This document shows positions 15,901-24,460 of a DNA stretch of 64,000 nt, piece by piece (position 1 is the stretch's first letter; the number at the start of each line of letters is the position of its first letter). Source of the stretch: Chloroflexota bacterium. Lineage in GTDB: Bacteria > Chloroflexota > Anaerolineae > Anaerolineales > Anaerolineaceae. Under the pieces are notes generated by a model. It was not told where the DNA came from and searched no databases. It saw only the letters and a program-made list of their open reading frames with translations. A program made the translations under genes and the position numbers. The stretch covers positions 186,001 to 250,000 of the forward strand of contig JAKQJC010000001.1 of the NCBI GenBank assembly GCA_029561345.1, in the 5' to 3' direction.

Positions 15901-16736
15901 CCGGCAGTTTGACAATCCTGGCAAAGCGTGACCAGATTTTCAGGCTTGTTGTCGCCCCCATCTGTGATGGGAATCCGGTGGCAAACATGCAGGGATATGT
16001 CATCCCCTTTGACGGGGCTACGATGACATTTTGAGCAGGTGTAGTTATCGCGTTCCAGGATCGAAGCGCGTAATGCCGGCGTGAAGTGTTTCAGGACAGT
16101 CTTTTGTCTGGAAGATAAACCTCGGATTGCAGGTTTTTTATCTTCGAGGTTGTATCGTTTAACGCATTCCTCGCAATAATAGCTGTTCCCGAAACGCAAG
16201 CAAATGTGAGGTATTTTGAAATTACTGGTAAATTGGGACTCGGTAGATCGAGCGAGTATTCCAGTAGACTCCCAAACGTGTTTGGGAGTGGAGCAAATGC
16301 GAAGGCTATTCTCAGCACGGATACCGGGTAAATATTGCTCAATTTCCGATTCAATTTCAGAAACAATCTGAACAACAATTTTTGCGGGCAAGTGCTCATT
16401 GTTCTGCCCAAAAACAGGAAAGTCATTCAGATTTTTACCGCCAATCGCGAAATTGGCTATGGATCCGCGCTCAGAAATGAATCGGTTCATAGCATTTTCG
16501 TCCTCGGTGATCACGAGGTGGACAGTTGTGTAGTAGAAATACCAATAATATTTCAAGCGGGATGGATCAAACCAGGTCAAAGTAAAAAAATTACTGTTGG
16601 GCCGGCCATTATCGGCTTCAATCATTCCCTGTGTCATTCCGTACCAGAAGATCAGGCGAGACAACCACTCTTTTGTTCTTTTTAGTTTAGAACTAATATT
16701 GCTTTGCCTCGCTAAATCTTCGAGATCAATTGACAT
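15897..16736 (-). CDS. HNH endonuclease of restriction operon
   Basis: A 279-residue protein. The N-terminal 200 residues are unassigned and include a CEEC knuckle near 195. The C-terminal HNH domain has CSKCHRSP, HVCHRIPITDGG, the Asn and CQDC, a zinc-supported beta-beta-alpha metal site. The ATG at 16736 was chosen for its GAGGAAAC site; an in-frame ATG at 16781 exists. It is last in a minus-strand operon with a methylase and a MORC-type ATPase-nuclease, so it probably cleaves unmethylated DNA. Confidence 0.75.
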   Translation of the reverse strand: MSIDLEDLARQSNISSKLKRTKEWLSRLIFWYGMTQGMIEADNGRPNSNFFTLTWFDPSRLKYYWYFYYTTVHLVITEDENAMNRFISERGSIANFAIGGKNLNDFPVFGQNNEHLPAKIVVQIVSEIESEIEQYLPGIRAENSLRICSTPKHVWESTGILARSTESQFTSNFKIPHICLRFGNSYYCEECVKRYNLEDKKPAIRGLSSRQKTVLKHFTPALRASILERDNYTCSKCHRSPVKGDDISLHVCHRIPITDGGDNKPENLVTLCQDCQTAG

Positions 16737-16767
16737 GAGTGTTTCCTCTTTTGGTAAGGGCAAAAAA

Positions 16768-17985
16768 TCAAGCGGTTGCAAAAGTCAAAATAACTTCTTC
16801 TCTCATTCGGTTTTTCATTCGCTCTCCGGAAGCCTCAGAATTGGGGGGAGGGAGGTATCTTCTGGACTCTGGGATTGGCCGGCTGGTTGTAGACTCCATT
16901 GTAAATCCCCGGTTCTGTGCAAGCAGGGTTAATGCCTCAGAGTTTTTGATATGGATACCATGAATAGCCGAATTTCCAATTACAAAGATAGCCCTTCCAC
17001 CATCCCGGAGAACCCGCCGGCACTCTGCAATGGTAGCCCCCATATCATGAAGATAACGAATAATCATATTGCGATAATAGGGTTTGAGAGAGGTAACATC
17101 GCCAATCTGGGGAAGGATCGTTGAAAACTCCGCAAGTTCAGTGGTTGGTAGAGAATGCTCGGCCCCGATATTACTGGACCTGATTTTTCGAAGGCCATCA
17201 ATTGATTGCCCCATCCAAACCAGTGAAAGTTTATGCCCGCGAATATAATCAATAGCATTAAGGTAGGGCGGGGAAGTAATAATTAAATCAATGCTGGCAC
17301 TATCGATAGGCATTGATCTCGCATCACTTTTGATGACCTGGGCAGGCAAAACTGCCGGGTTATTGGTCCTAAAAGGTGCTTTTCTGGCAATGTAATCAAC
17401 GGCATGTAAGAATTTATTGAATGGCGTCACGGGAGCTTTATCGTATTTCCGGTGAGGGCGGCTGTGCGAGACATCCATCGCCAATGAAACCCCAAGCTTT
17501 TTTGTGATGATAAGCCTGGAGAATGCCGTCATTAGAAGATTCCTCTCATCTGGATTCTCCACTTGAGAAATACAATTTGATAAAGCAGCCAGTTCAATGC
17601 GATTTGCTTCATCAAACCAAAAATCAATGAATTTTTGGGTTTGATCATCGGCTCCGCGAGGGTAAGCAGTTTCTGGACATAAGTGAGCAGCCTCAGCAAT
17701 CGCACTGTTCAGAATTGACGCTGCCAACCTGGTCAGCCTTTCAGGAGCGACATCAGCACACCAGGCGCGGGCTATCATGACTGCGAGCGGGTCTGTATCG
17801 CACCCAATAGCCTGATGCCCACGAGCTTTTGTAATTACCAGGGTTGTACCCGATCCCGCCATCGGATCAAAAATTCGCATGGGTTTGCCGCTGTCTGGGA
17901 GATTCTCCCACACAATTGACGGGGCCATCCTGGCCGGGAAAGGGTGGATCGGTTGAATATTGAGCATTCCGGTAGAATCGGTCAT
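16768..17985 (-). CDS. DNA methyltransferase, SPPY type
   Basis: A 405-residue protein. SAM-binding motif I is FDPMAGSGTTLV (about residues 39-50), preceded by a FPARM motif X. A long insert (60-230) follows, then catalytic motif IV SPPYLNAIDYIRG. Motif order (X-I before IV) is that of alpha/gamma amino-methylases; SPPY favours N4-cytosine but N6-adenine is possible. It would protect host DNA from the operon's nucleases. Its start overlaps the end of the upstream ATPase gene by four bases (ATGA). Confidence 0.85.
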   Translation of the reverse strand: MTDSTGMLNIQPIHPFPARMAPSIVWENLPDSGKPMRIFDPMAGSGTTLVITKARGHQAIGCDTDPLAVMIARAWCADVAPERLTRLAASILNSAIAEAAHLCPETAYPRGADDQTQKFIDFWFDEANRIELAALSNCISQVENPDERNLLMTAFSRLIITKKLGVSLAMDVSHSRPHRKYDKAPVTPFNKFLHAVDYIARKAPFRTNNPAVLPAQVIKSDARSMPIDSASIDLIITSPPYLNAIDYIRGHKLSLVWMGQSIDGLRKIRSSNIGAEHSLPTTELAEFSTILPQIGDVTSLKPYYRNMIIRYLHDMGATIAECRRVLRDGGRAIFVIGNSAIHGIHIKNSEALTLLAQNRGFTMESTTSRPIPESRRYLPPPNSEASGERMKNRMREEVILTFATA

Positions 17986-20552
17986 AGCGATAAATTCCTT
18001 TGACTGTCAGTGCTTTCACCAATTGAATCTAAAATATCTTTAATCACCAGTTCGGGCCGGCTTCTGATCTCAACGGTATTTTCACGCGCAAAGACCAACC
18101 CCGGAGCCATAATTTGCATCGCTTTACAATGCTCAATTAGCTCAGATTTTTTCATTCCAATCGGCGGTTTTCGATGTTCTAATTCAACTTGGACGGCCGC
18201 ATATTCGATGGGAGAATCAGGATGTGAGTGGGCGCGTTCCCATATCGTTTCCAGGATTTCCTTATAGGGCAATTGAGGTGCGCTAACACTCTCGATGGCG
18301 TCTATCCACTCATGAGATTGTTCTGGAGTAATGCAGGTGGTAAACAACTCTCGTAATTTTTTCAATCCAATTCGTTTCGTCGGCACAAGTCTTACCAGTC
18401 GGGCCAGGTCATCAATCAACATTAAGGTTATGGTTCTGCCGGAGGTTCTCTTTAATTCCTGGATTTCTCTTACCGAAGCAGCATCCTCACCGGTGGAAGT
18501 CTCAAATCCGTTTCCGATGACGATATGGTGATGGCATTGATAATCTTCCATGTGTCTGGCTATCCCGGACACACCCAATCGCTTGGCACTAACTTTGCCA
18601 CCGCTTTTAGCTTCCAATCCAACCTTATATCTTTGAAGGTTTCCGTCTTCAGATGCAGGTAGAAATGCCTCGGCAGTACCGTCTGGTTTCCCACTACCAC
18701 CAATCCGGATGACATTATCAAATCCAATTGCCTCAAATGCGGCGCGCATTTCCAATTCAAGGCGACTCTCATCGTCTTTGGCTTCTAGAAGAGCGTATGC
18801 GATCATACCAGGAGTGCGTCTGATAGCAGAGCGGACAAAAGTCCGTAAGATCTCATCTCGTAATTTGAGTATGCTGCGAATTTTGCTTTCGTCCAAGTCC
18901 ATTGAATAAAGATTAGCTTCCATGAGGATTTCTGTCATGGCGTACAATTCAAGCGGCATGCTGCTCGAAGATTTCGAATACAAATCTTGAAATGCCGCCA
19001 CGAATGGATGAGAAGTGTTGATCAGCAGCTTGCTGTTTTCAACATCATAAATAGCAATACCTGAACTCGAATCTGCTGGAACCAATTCAACATTTTGGGC
19101 AACCGCCTGATCCGTAGCATTAAGTCTGGCCCCTATGGAATCAATAAGTTTTTGCTTGTCGCTGTCGTTTAAACCACCGCGGATACGCATGTAAATCGGA
19201 TGCGCCTTGTTTTCAATAACGAGCCTGGCTAGAGAAAAAAGCGGTGTGCGTGTCACGCTCCCCGGTACTGATGACAGGCGTGCGGCAAGCAGAGAAGATG
19301 GTGATTGGGCTTTTTCAAAATCCACTAGGCGATTGCGGACCAGGTTAAAGGATGCGTGAAGAAAATTCTGGGCCAGGCGGTATAGTTCACCCTCCATAAG
19401 CGATTCTCTTGATGATCTAAGGTCACGATCCAGGCCGTCTATATGGACAACCATCCTGAATTGGGAAAAAGTTCCATGCCGCAGCAAATTGCGTTGAATA
19501 CCGAAACCATCATCTTCAACTGCCGTGTTGATCATTCTGCCACGAACATAGACAAAGAATCCATGACTGCGGCCCATTTCAGATGATTTCCCACTTGAGA
19601 TATCATTTTTATATAGCTCAATATAGCCTGTGATCCGCCCCAATGCAGGGTGCGATAACCCGTAACGGTGAATTGAATCAGGCTGTTCATTGACATCCTC
19701 GGTAACAGTTAAATCATCCGGGCATGGGCTTCGCAGAGTGTTGTCTAAAATGTCCTTGCCAATAATCCACTTTTCAATCAAAGGCTCGTCTATTTTGGCG
19801 GGTTCGATAACATCACCATCAATAAATAGGTGGAAGTCATCGCGGAGAGGCATTGCTGAACGCAAAATCCAGGAAAGTCTTGACCTGGTGATTCTTTGAC
19901 CCATAGGCTTTAACTTGGACATGATTGCAACCGTCCAGGAGAGCACCGCATTTTTCCCAAATAAACGCAGCGCCCGATAACCTGGCTTGTATCCAGTAGT
20001 CCATTGTTCAAGCAAACGCTCCGCTTCCAACTCGGTTAGTTCTCGAATATCCAAAGAAATATGCTTGTCGTCATATACGCCGTCCCGTTCGATGGAATCG
20101 TCTCGGAACTGAACCGGCAACGCAGTTTTATAATCCATCGTCGTTGCATAGTATGTTCCGTTGGATTTACAAATATGCGTCAGTTTATCGGCCAGCACAT
20201 AGGTGGCGAGTTTCCCGATGCCAAATTTACCGATAGGTTTCCGGCCTTTGCCGGCGGGATGATTATTCCGCCGTGAACTACGGCCAATAATCCAGTGTTC
20301 TTTGAGTGCATGAACATCCATTCCCTGCCCATCATCTATGACGACAATAGTGGCATCCGGGTCCGTGAGGTTGGGAGAGAGGATCACATGAACATTCTCC
20401 GCACCAGCGTCGAAAGAATTAGAAATGAGTTCTTCAATAGCCTTATTGGGGCTTGAATATAAACCTTCGGAAAACAATTGAATAATTCGGTGACTGATCC
20501 GAACGTCTATCGAGTCTATTTTTGCGCCTAAAGAAACAAATTCTTCTGTCAT
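17982..20552 (-). CDS. MORC/MutL-type GHKL ATPase fused to PD-(D/E)xK nuclease domain
   Basis: An 856-residue protein. The GHKL ATPase has its N box at 41-49 (E-L-I-S-N-S-F-D-A), G1 DDGQGM at 73-78 and G2 GKFGIGK at 108-114. The middle (about 200-550) matches the long S5-like and linker parts of MORC-type ATPases. Near 625-670, PDGT...YKVGLEAKSGG has the D...E-x-K pattern of restriction nucleases. MORC-type ATPases linked to restriction-modification genes in bacteria have been described from comparative genomics. Here ATPase, nuclease, methylase and HNH form one operon, so a ATP-driven restriction system is likely. Confidence 0.8.
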   Translation of the reverse strand: MTEEFVSLGAKIDSIDVRISHRIIQLFSEGLYSSPNKAIEELISNSFDAGAENVHVILSPNLTDPDATIVVIDDGQGMDVHALKEHWIIGRSSRRNNHPAGKGRKPIGKFGIGKLATYVLADKLTHICKSNGTYYATTMDYKTALPVQFRDDSIERDGVYDDKHISLDIRELTELEAERLLEQWTTGYKPGYRALRLFGKNAVLSWTVAIMSKLKPMGQRITRSRLSWILRSAMPLRDDFHLFIDGDVIEPAKIDEPLIEKWIIGKDILDNTLRSPCPDDLTVTEDVNEQPDSIHRYGLSHPALGRITGYIELYKNDISSGKSSEMGRSHGFFVYVRGRMINTAVEDDGFGIQRNLLRHGTFSQFRMVVHIDGLDRDLRSSRESLMEGELYRLAQNFLHASFNLVRNRLVDFEKAQSPSSLLAARLSSVPGSVTRTPLFSLARLVIENKAHPIYMRIRGGLNDSDKQKLIDSIGARLNATDQAVAQNVELVPADSSSGIAIYDVENSKLLINTSHPFVAAFQDLYSKSSSSMPLELYAMTEILMEANLYSMDLDESKIRSILKLRDEILRTFVRSAIRRTPGMIAYALLEAKDDESRLELEMRAAFEAIGFDNVIRIGGSGKPDGTAEAFLPASEDGNLQRYKVGLEAKSGGKVSAKRLGVSGIARHMEDYQCHHHIVIGNGFETSTGEDAASVREIQELKRTSGRTITLMLIDDLARLVRLVPTKRIGLKKLRELFTTCITPEQSHEWIDAIESVSAPQLPYKEILETIWERAHSHPDSPIEYAAVQVELEHRKPPIGMKKSELIEHCKAMQIMAPGLVFARENTVEIRSRPELVIKDILDSIGESTDSQRNLSL

Positions 20553-20870
20553 GATGTTCTACCTGTGTGTAATCTGCTGCCGATTAGAAGATACCCGGTC
20601 TGGCAACTTAAGTAAAGATGAAAATTTGTGCAGAGCATGAAAAACGAACATTATTTCTTATATTTTACCGTATACGAATAAAAGGGGGCAGAATTCCATG
20701 CATGGCAGATGAAGCAGACTTTGGCTGAATGTTCTCATATTTGGTTGGTGTAACGGCTATTTCCAAGAATTCCTCCTTGCTTTTGGAGAATTACCTGTAT
20801 AATCTTCATTGACTGTTGCCGGGTATAATGCCATTGTCAATATTCAATTTTTTTATCCAGAGGAAAACAC
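20553..20870. promoter_or_regulatory. Divergent promoter region of the two restriction systems
   Basis: 318 bp between divergent operons. Plus-strand -10 elements TATAAT lie at 20798-20803 (with TTGCTT 15 bp upstream) and 20824-20829 (after TTGCCGGG), upstream of the NotI-like gene. On the minus strand an AT-rich stretch at 20640-20690 is a likely promoter for the MORC operon. No gene is seen here. Confidence 0.5.
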
Positions 20871-21767
20871 ATGCCCAATCAGCCGCTATGTGAAGTATTT
20901 GGGTATCCTGTCTCAAATTTTTCGCAGGATGCCAATCACGCTCGCACCAATAAAATCTGCCCCTATAAACCAGGTATGGCAGCCTGCACAAAAGATAAAG
21001 CGAATGATCCTCTCGGTGTCTGCTCGATGTGGGATGGCGCTACTCCGGTCATTCTCTGTCCTGTCCGATTTCTGGAAAGCGGAACTATTTTTCGGGCAGT
21101 AAACGAGTTTCTACTTCCGGGCGTCCAGAATCCGCGAATGGTTTATGAGGTCCGCCTGGTAGATGCAGCCGGGCAGAACATTGGGCGCATTGATGGTGTC
21201 TTAGTAGGGCAAGAGAATGGAACTGTAACTGATTTTGGGGCATTAGAGATACAAGCTGTTTACATTTCTGGCAACATCCGATCGCACTTTGCCTACTACA
21301 TTGCTGACCCCCAAAACCACTACCAAACCGGCAATCCAGCCGAAAAATATCCCCGCGCCGACTGGTTATCCTCGGTAAAAAGAATAGTTCACCAATTTAA
21401 CGCAAAGGGCGCAATTCTGATTACAGAGTGGGGAAAACGCATGGCATTGGTGGCACAATCTGCGTTTTATCGCAATTTCACTTTGATTCACGGCATACCA
21501 GAAACCACACCTGATAAAGCTGACATCGCTATATTCCTGTATCAACATGTTCACAACCCGATCGAAAACCGGTATAATTTGAAATTAGAACAGACAGTCT
21601 ATATTGAGTTTGGCGAATTACTGAAACGGTTTACATCTATTCAGGCAGGGAACATCGAGGATTTTGTTGCCGTCCTGGAGCGAAAAATACGTGGACAAGG
21701 AAACAATGACGGATCAACTCCAACAAATCCATCAAATCCAACTATTCCAGGCATCAGTGATGACTAA
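20871..21767 (+). CDS. NotI-family type II restriction endonuclease
   Basis: A 298-residue protein. It has the NotI metal-binding layout: cysteines at 30, 39, 51 and 63 around the CTKDKANDPLGVCS core and ILCPVRF, which in NotI hold one iron. The catalytic region follows with RIDGV (D108) and GALEIQ (E126, Q128), the D...E-x-Q variant of PD-(D/E)xK. The C-terminus is a low-complexity TNPSNPTIP tail. NotI relatives cut GC-rich 8-bp sites; the site here cannot be predicted. A GAGGAAAAC site precedes the ATG. It overlaps the methylase gene by 62 bases. Confidence 0.85.
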   Translation: MPNQPLCEVFGYPVSNFSQDANHARTNKICPYKPGMAACTKDKANDPLGVCSMWDGATPVILCPVRFLESGTIFRAVNEFLLPGVQNPRMVYEVRLVDAAGQNIGRIDGVLVGQENGTVTDFGALEIQAVYISGNIRSHFAYYIADPQNHYQTGNPAEKYPRADWLSSVKRIVHQFNAKGAILITEWGKRMALVAQSAFYRNFTLIHGIPETTPDKADIAIFLYQHVHNPIENRYNLKLEQTVYIEFGELLKRFTSIQAGNIEDFVAVLERKIRGQGNNDGSTPTNPSNPTIPGISDD

Positions 21768-22596
21768 CAAGCCTGTGAATGTCGCCTCGGTCGCGCAGCG
21801 ATCTCCGTTTCGTTATCCGGGTGGCAAAACCTGGTTTGTTCCCTTCGCCGTAGCCTGGCTATCCAGGATGGAGGACAGACCCAGGTGGTACGTTGAACCG
21901 TTTGCCGGTGGAGCAATCGTTGGTTTGACGGTGGCGTTTGAACACCTTGCTGATCACGTCATCTTGGTTGAGATGGATGAGCGTGTTGCGGCAGTATGGG
22001 AAACAATAATTACCGCCGGGGAAGGGAAATGGCTGGCAAACCAAATTGAGCAGTTCCAACTGACGGCCGACAATGTAAACCACGTCCTGTCGCAGGCATC
22101 TACCACAACCCGCGAGCGTGCATTTCAAACCATCCTGCAAAATCGCACGGCTCATGGCGGCATCCTTGCTCCGGGGGCTGGGATGATCAAGAATGGAGAA
22201 GCAGGCAGGGGAATTGCAAGCCGCTGGTATCCTCAAACCTTAGCCAGGCGCATTCGCGACATTGACACAATTCGCGACAGGTTCACTTTTATCCAGGGCG
22301 ATGCTTTTCCAATAATAGAGGCGCACAGCCAACCTGATGTTGTGATGTTTGTCGATCCTCCGTATACTGCGGGCAACGGCAAGCGCGCTGGTTCGCGCCT
22401 ATACACCCATTTTGAGATCGACCATGATCGTCTTTTTACACTTATGGCCGATACCGCAGCAGATTTTTTGATGACCTATGATAATGATAGCTATGTTGTG
22501 GGTATGGCAGAGAAACACGGTTTGGTTCACAGACCCATCGCCATGCAAAACACCCATTTAGCGAAAATGACAGAATTGGTTATCAGCCGGGATTAA
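21706..22596 (+). CDS. D12-class DNA adenine N6-methyltransferase
   Basis: A 296-residue protein. Dam/D12-class motifs are FRYPGGK (SAM motif, about residue 37), a FAGGAIVGL strand, and catalytic DPPY in FVDPPYTAGNG (about residue 211). It is the cognate protective methylase of the NotI-like enzyme by adjacency. I chose ATG 21706 for the AAGGAA site just upstream; ATG 21763 is also possible. Overlapping genes in this order imply the nuclease and methylase are translated together. Confidence 0.85.
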   Translation: MTDQLQQIHQIQLFQASVMTNKPVNVASVAQRSPFRYPGGKTWFVPFAVAWLSRMEDRPRWYVEPFAGGAIVGLTVAFEHLADHVILVEMDERVAAVWETIITAGEGKWLANQIEQFQLTADNVNHVLSQASTTTRERAFQTILQNRTAHGGILAPGAGMIKNGEAGRGIASRWYPQTLARRIRDIDTIRDRFTFIQGDAFPIIEAHSQPDVVMFVDPPYTAGNGKRAGSRLYTHFEIDHDRLFTLMADTAADFLMTYDNDSYVVGMAEKHGLVHRPIAMQNTHLAKMTELVISRD

Positions 22597-22700
22597 GGCA
22601 AGTAATGTGATATACAGCGGGAATGGGACACCGCTCGTTCTTTTATTTAATTGTCACGTCCTTGATACCTAATGGTTCGCACCCAACCAAGACCCAAAAC

Positions 22701-22866
22701 ATGCTATAATTAATTCGTAAGTTACAACTGAATAAACCAAGTAGTAATCCCGGCGTAACGCCGGACAAGCAAGAACTCAACTAAGTATTCAATCGGTCAT
22801 ACAGGGACGCTAGATCAAGGCGGCCAAATGTATGGCCGTTTTTCGTTTTAACCCCCGGAACAAGGA
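22701..22866 (+). promoter_or_regulatory. Leader L2: promoter, structured leader, terminator (duplicate of L3)
   Basis: Extended -10 TGCTATAAT at 22702-22710, ACAACTGAATA at 22724, hairpin CCGGCG-TAA-CGCCGG at 22750-22764, CAACTAAG at 22778, and a terminator CGGCCA-AATGTA-TGGCCG-TTTTT at 22821-22843. GAATA near 22730 can pair with TATTC near 22786. 165 of 166 bases are identical to L3 at 36238. Unless terminated it reads into the membrane gene at 22886. Confidence 0.75.
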
Positions 22867-22885
22867 GCCGGATGCCAAAGCCCTT

Positions 22886-23626
22886 ATGGAAGCAATCAAC
22901 CTGACCAATATTCTTGTAGATGGCCTGACGTATGTTGCCAACGGCAGCCTGCTGCTGGTGTACCTGTTGGCGGGCAACCTGCCGGCGATCATGAGCCTGG
23001 CATCAGCGAGCTTTATCTTTCTGGTGCTGGATAGTGAAGTCCAGCGGCGGGCGGGTTTTCGGCCTCTGCGTGGCGGCCCGATGGGGCAGCCTGATTTACC
23101 GGAGCGGCGGGGGATGCTAGCGCAGGCGATGACGGATCAGCGGTCAGCCGGCCCGCAGCCGCGCACAGCGCAGATTCTGACCGGGATAGTGTTTGCCCTG
23201 TGGCTGGCGGCTCAGACCGGGATGGCTGCTCCCGTCCCCTGGATTGGAGCGGCGATGTGGCTGGTGGGTGTGATTGTCCTGCTGGTCATGCCGGATCATC
23301 AGCGTTTCAACCAGTTATGGTTTGTGAAAACCGGGCTGGCGGTGTATGCCCTGCTGGTGATTGGCAGCCGGATATACCTGGGCTACGCCACGCAGCTATC
23401 GCCGGAGCAATGGGCCGGCATCATTGGCAGCGCGGAGAGTGCGTCAGCGATCATCGCCAGCACCAAAGGCAACGTCACCACGATCATTTTGTGGGCGTTG
23501 TGGCTGGTGGCCCCCCTGGGGTACTTCTCGCTGCTGGTGCAGCAGGTATTTGTGAACCCGATGAACCTGGTCAGCCCGCTGGCCGGGGCGCAGGATGTCC
23601 TAAAGCGTATTCGGGAACGCGCGTAA
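22886..23626 (+). CDS. Multi-pass membrane protein
   Basis: A 246-residue protein with about six TM helices (roughly 12-30, 32-48, 96-112, 118-136, 148-166, 202-224) and a short hydrophilic loop (50-90). An in-frame ATG at 22832 exists but lies inside the L2 terminator stem, so ATG 22886 was preferred. No family recognised. Its place before the HerA/VirB4-type ATPase suggests an inner-membrane channel part (VirB6-like role), an inference only. Confidence 0.6.
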   Translation: MEAINLTNILVDGLTYVANGSLLLVYLLAGNLPAIMSLASASFIFLVLDSEVQRRAGFRPLRGGPMGQPDLPERRGMLAQAMTDQRSAGPQPRTAQILTGIVFALWLAAQTGMAAPVPWIGAAMWLVGVIVLLVMPDHQRFNQLWFVKTGLAVYALLVIGSRIYLGYATQLSPEQWAGIIGSAESASAIIASTKGNVTTIILWALWLVAPLGYFSLLVQQVFVNPMNLVSPLAGAQDVLKRIRERA

Positions 23627-23639
23627 GACAGAACTTTTA

Positions 23640-23889
23640 CAACCCAGCCCCGCCTGGTGGCAGGCGGCCCAAAACGCAATTACCTGTTCTGAATCAAAAC
23701 AGAAAAGGCGCGATAGGGCCAGGCAGGTTCGACTCCTGCCGGGGCGTCTAAATCTGCCCTGAATCATCTGAAAAAGCGCATCGGATCGGACCTGAACTGA
23801 TCTGAGTAGCAACAGAAAATTCGGCAGATTAAATAAGCTGGTATCCCGGACGTTCTGCAAAGAACACCGGGACAAAAAAGAAACCAATC
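23640..23889 (+). ncRNA. tRNA-like leader T2
   Basis: CGCCTG-GTGG-CAGGCG hairpin (23651-23666), a T-arm GGCAGG-TTCGACT-CCTGCC (23722-23740), GCCCC (23647) able to pair with GGGGC (23741), then ATCTGCCCTGAATC (23752-23765) whose ATCTGCC pairs with GGCAGAT at 23823. A hairpin CCCGGACG...ACACCGGG follows, then GAAACCAATC at 23880-23889. The same parts occur in T3. It fills the gap between two membrane-protein genes; no gene is seen in it. Confidence 0.5.
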
Positions 23890-23975
23890 AAATCAACTCT
23901 TTACAAGTGACCAAAGGGAAAGGCTGCCCAAAGCGCAAGCGCCCGGAGGTCAAAATCACACAAGGAGAAAACCAA

Positions 23976-24323
23976 ATGTACGACCTGCACCTTAACTCTT
24001 TATGTTTTGTTGGCCCATTCCCCGAATGGGCCGGCCAGGTCGCCATCGCGTTAGCGCTGGCACTGGCGGCAGCGGTCGTGATCATCCTGGCCGTAATGAC
24101 GGTCACGGCGATCAGGATCGCTGGGAGCTTCCGCAAAACCGGAAAGCTCCCAGAAACGCTTATGAAATTCGCGGAGGCTCGACAGCCTCTGCGGGAACAT
24201 AAGCACGTCCACTACTCGGTCGCGGCCACCGAGCAATTGGACAAGCAAGCACAACAACAGGCCGCGAACCCCGTCCCTCTTGATGAGGGCGGGTACGAAT
24301 TCTTTGGAATTGACGGGAACTAA
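23976..24323 (+). CDS. One-TM protein
   Basis: A 115-residue protein with a strong TM helix at about residues 20-48, a basic RIAGSFRKTGK boundary and a hydrophilic C-terminus probably in the cytoplasm. A CAAGGAG site precedes the ATG at 23976. No family recognised; lies just before the large ATPase. Confidence 0.6.
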   Translation: MYDLHLNSLCFVGPFPEWAGQVAIALALALAAAVVIILAVMTVTAIRIAGSFRKTGKLPETLMKFAEARQPLREHKHVHYSVAATEQLDKQAQQQAANPVPLDEGGYEFFGIDGN

Positions 24324-24460
24324 CCGCCAATTCCACCCCAAGCGTCACCCCCATGCGGGGTGGCGCAGGGGGGCGGCTCACAACCTGAATACCTCCTCAC
24401 AGGAGCGTGAACCTTCCCCCTGCGCTACCCGGCGCGAATGAAAAAAGGAGTTTTTGACCG

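Noticed and set aside
22832..22886. Start of the membrane protein at ATG 22832
   Set aside because: This ATG lies in the terminator stem of L2, and the same bases in L3 are not followed by an open continuation.
23640..23890. A T-box riboswitch
   Set aside because: No specifier stem or T-box antiterminator sequence; the only resemblance is the tRNA-like arm.
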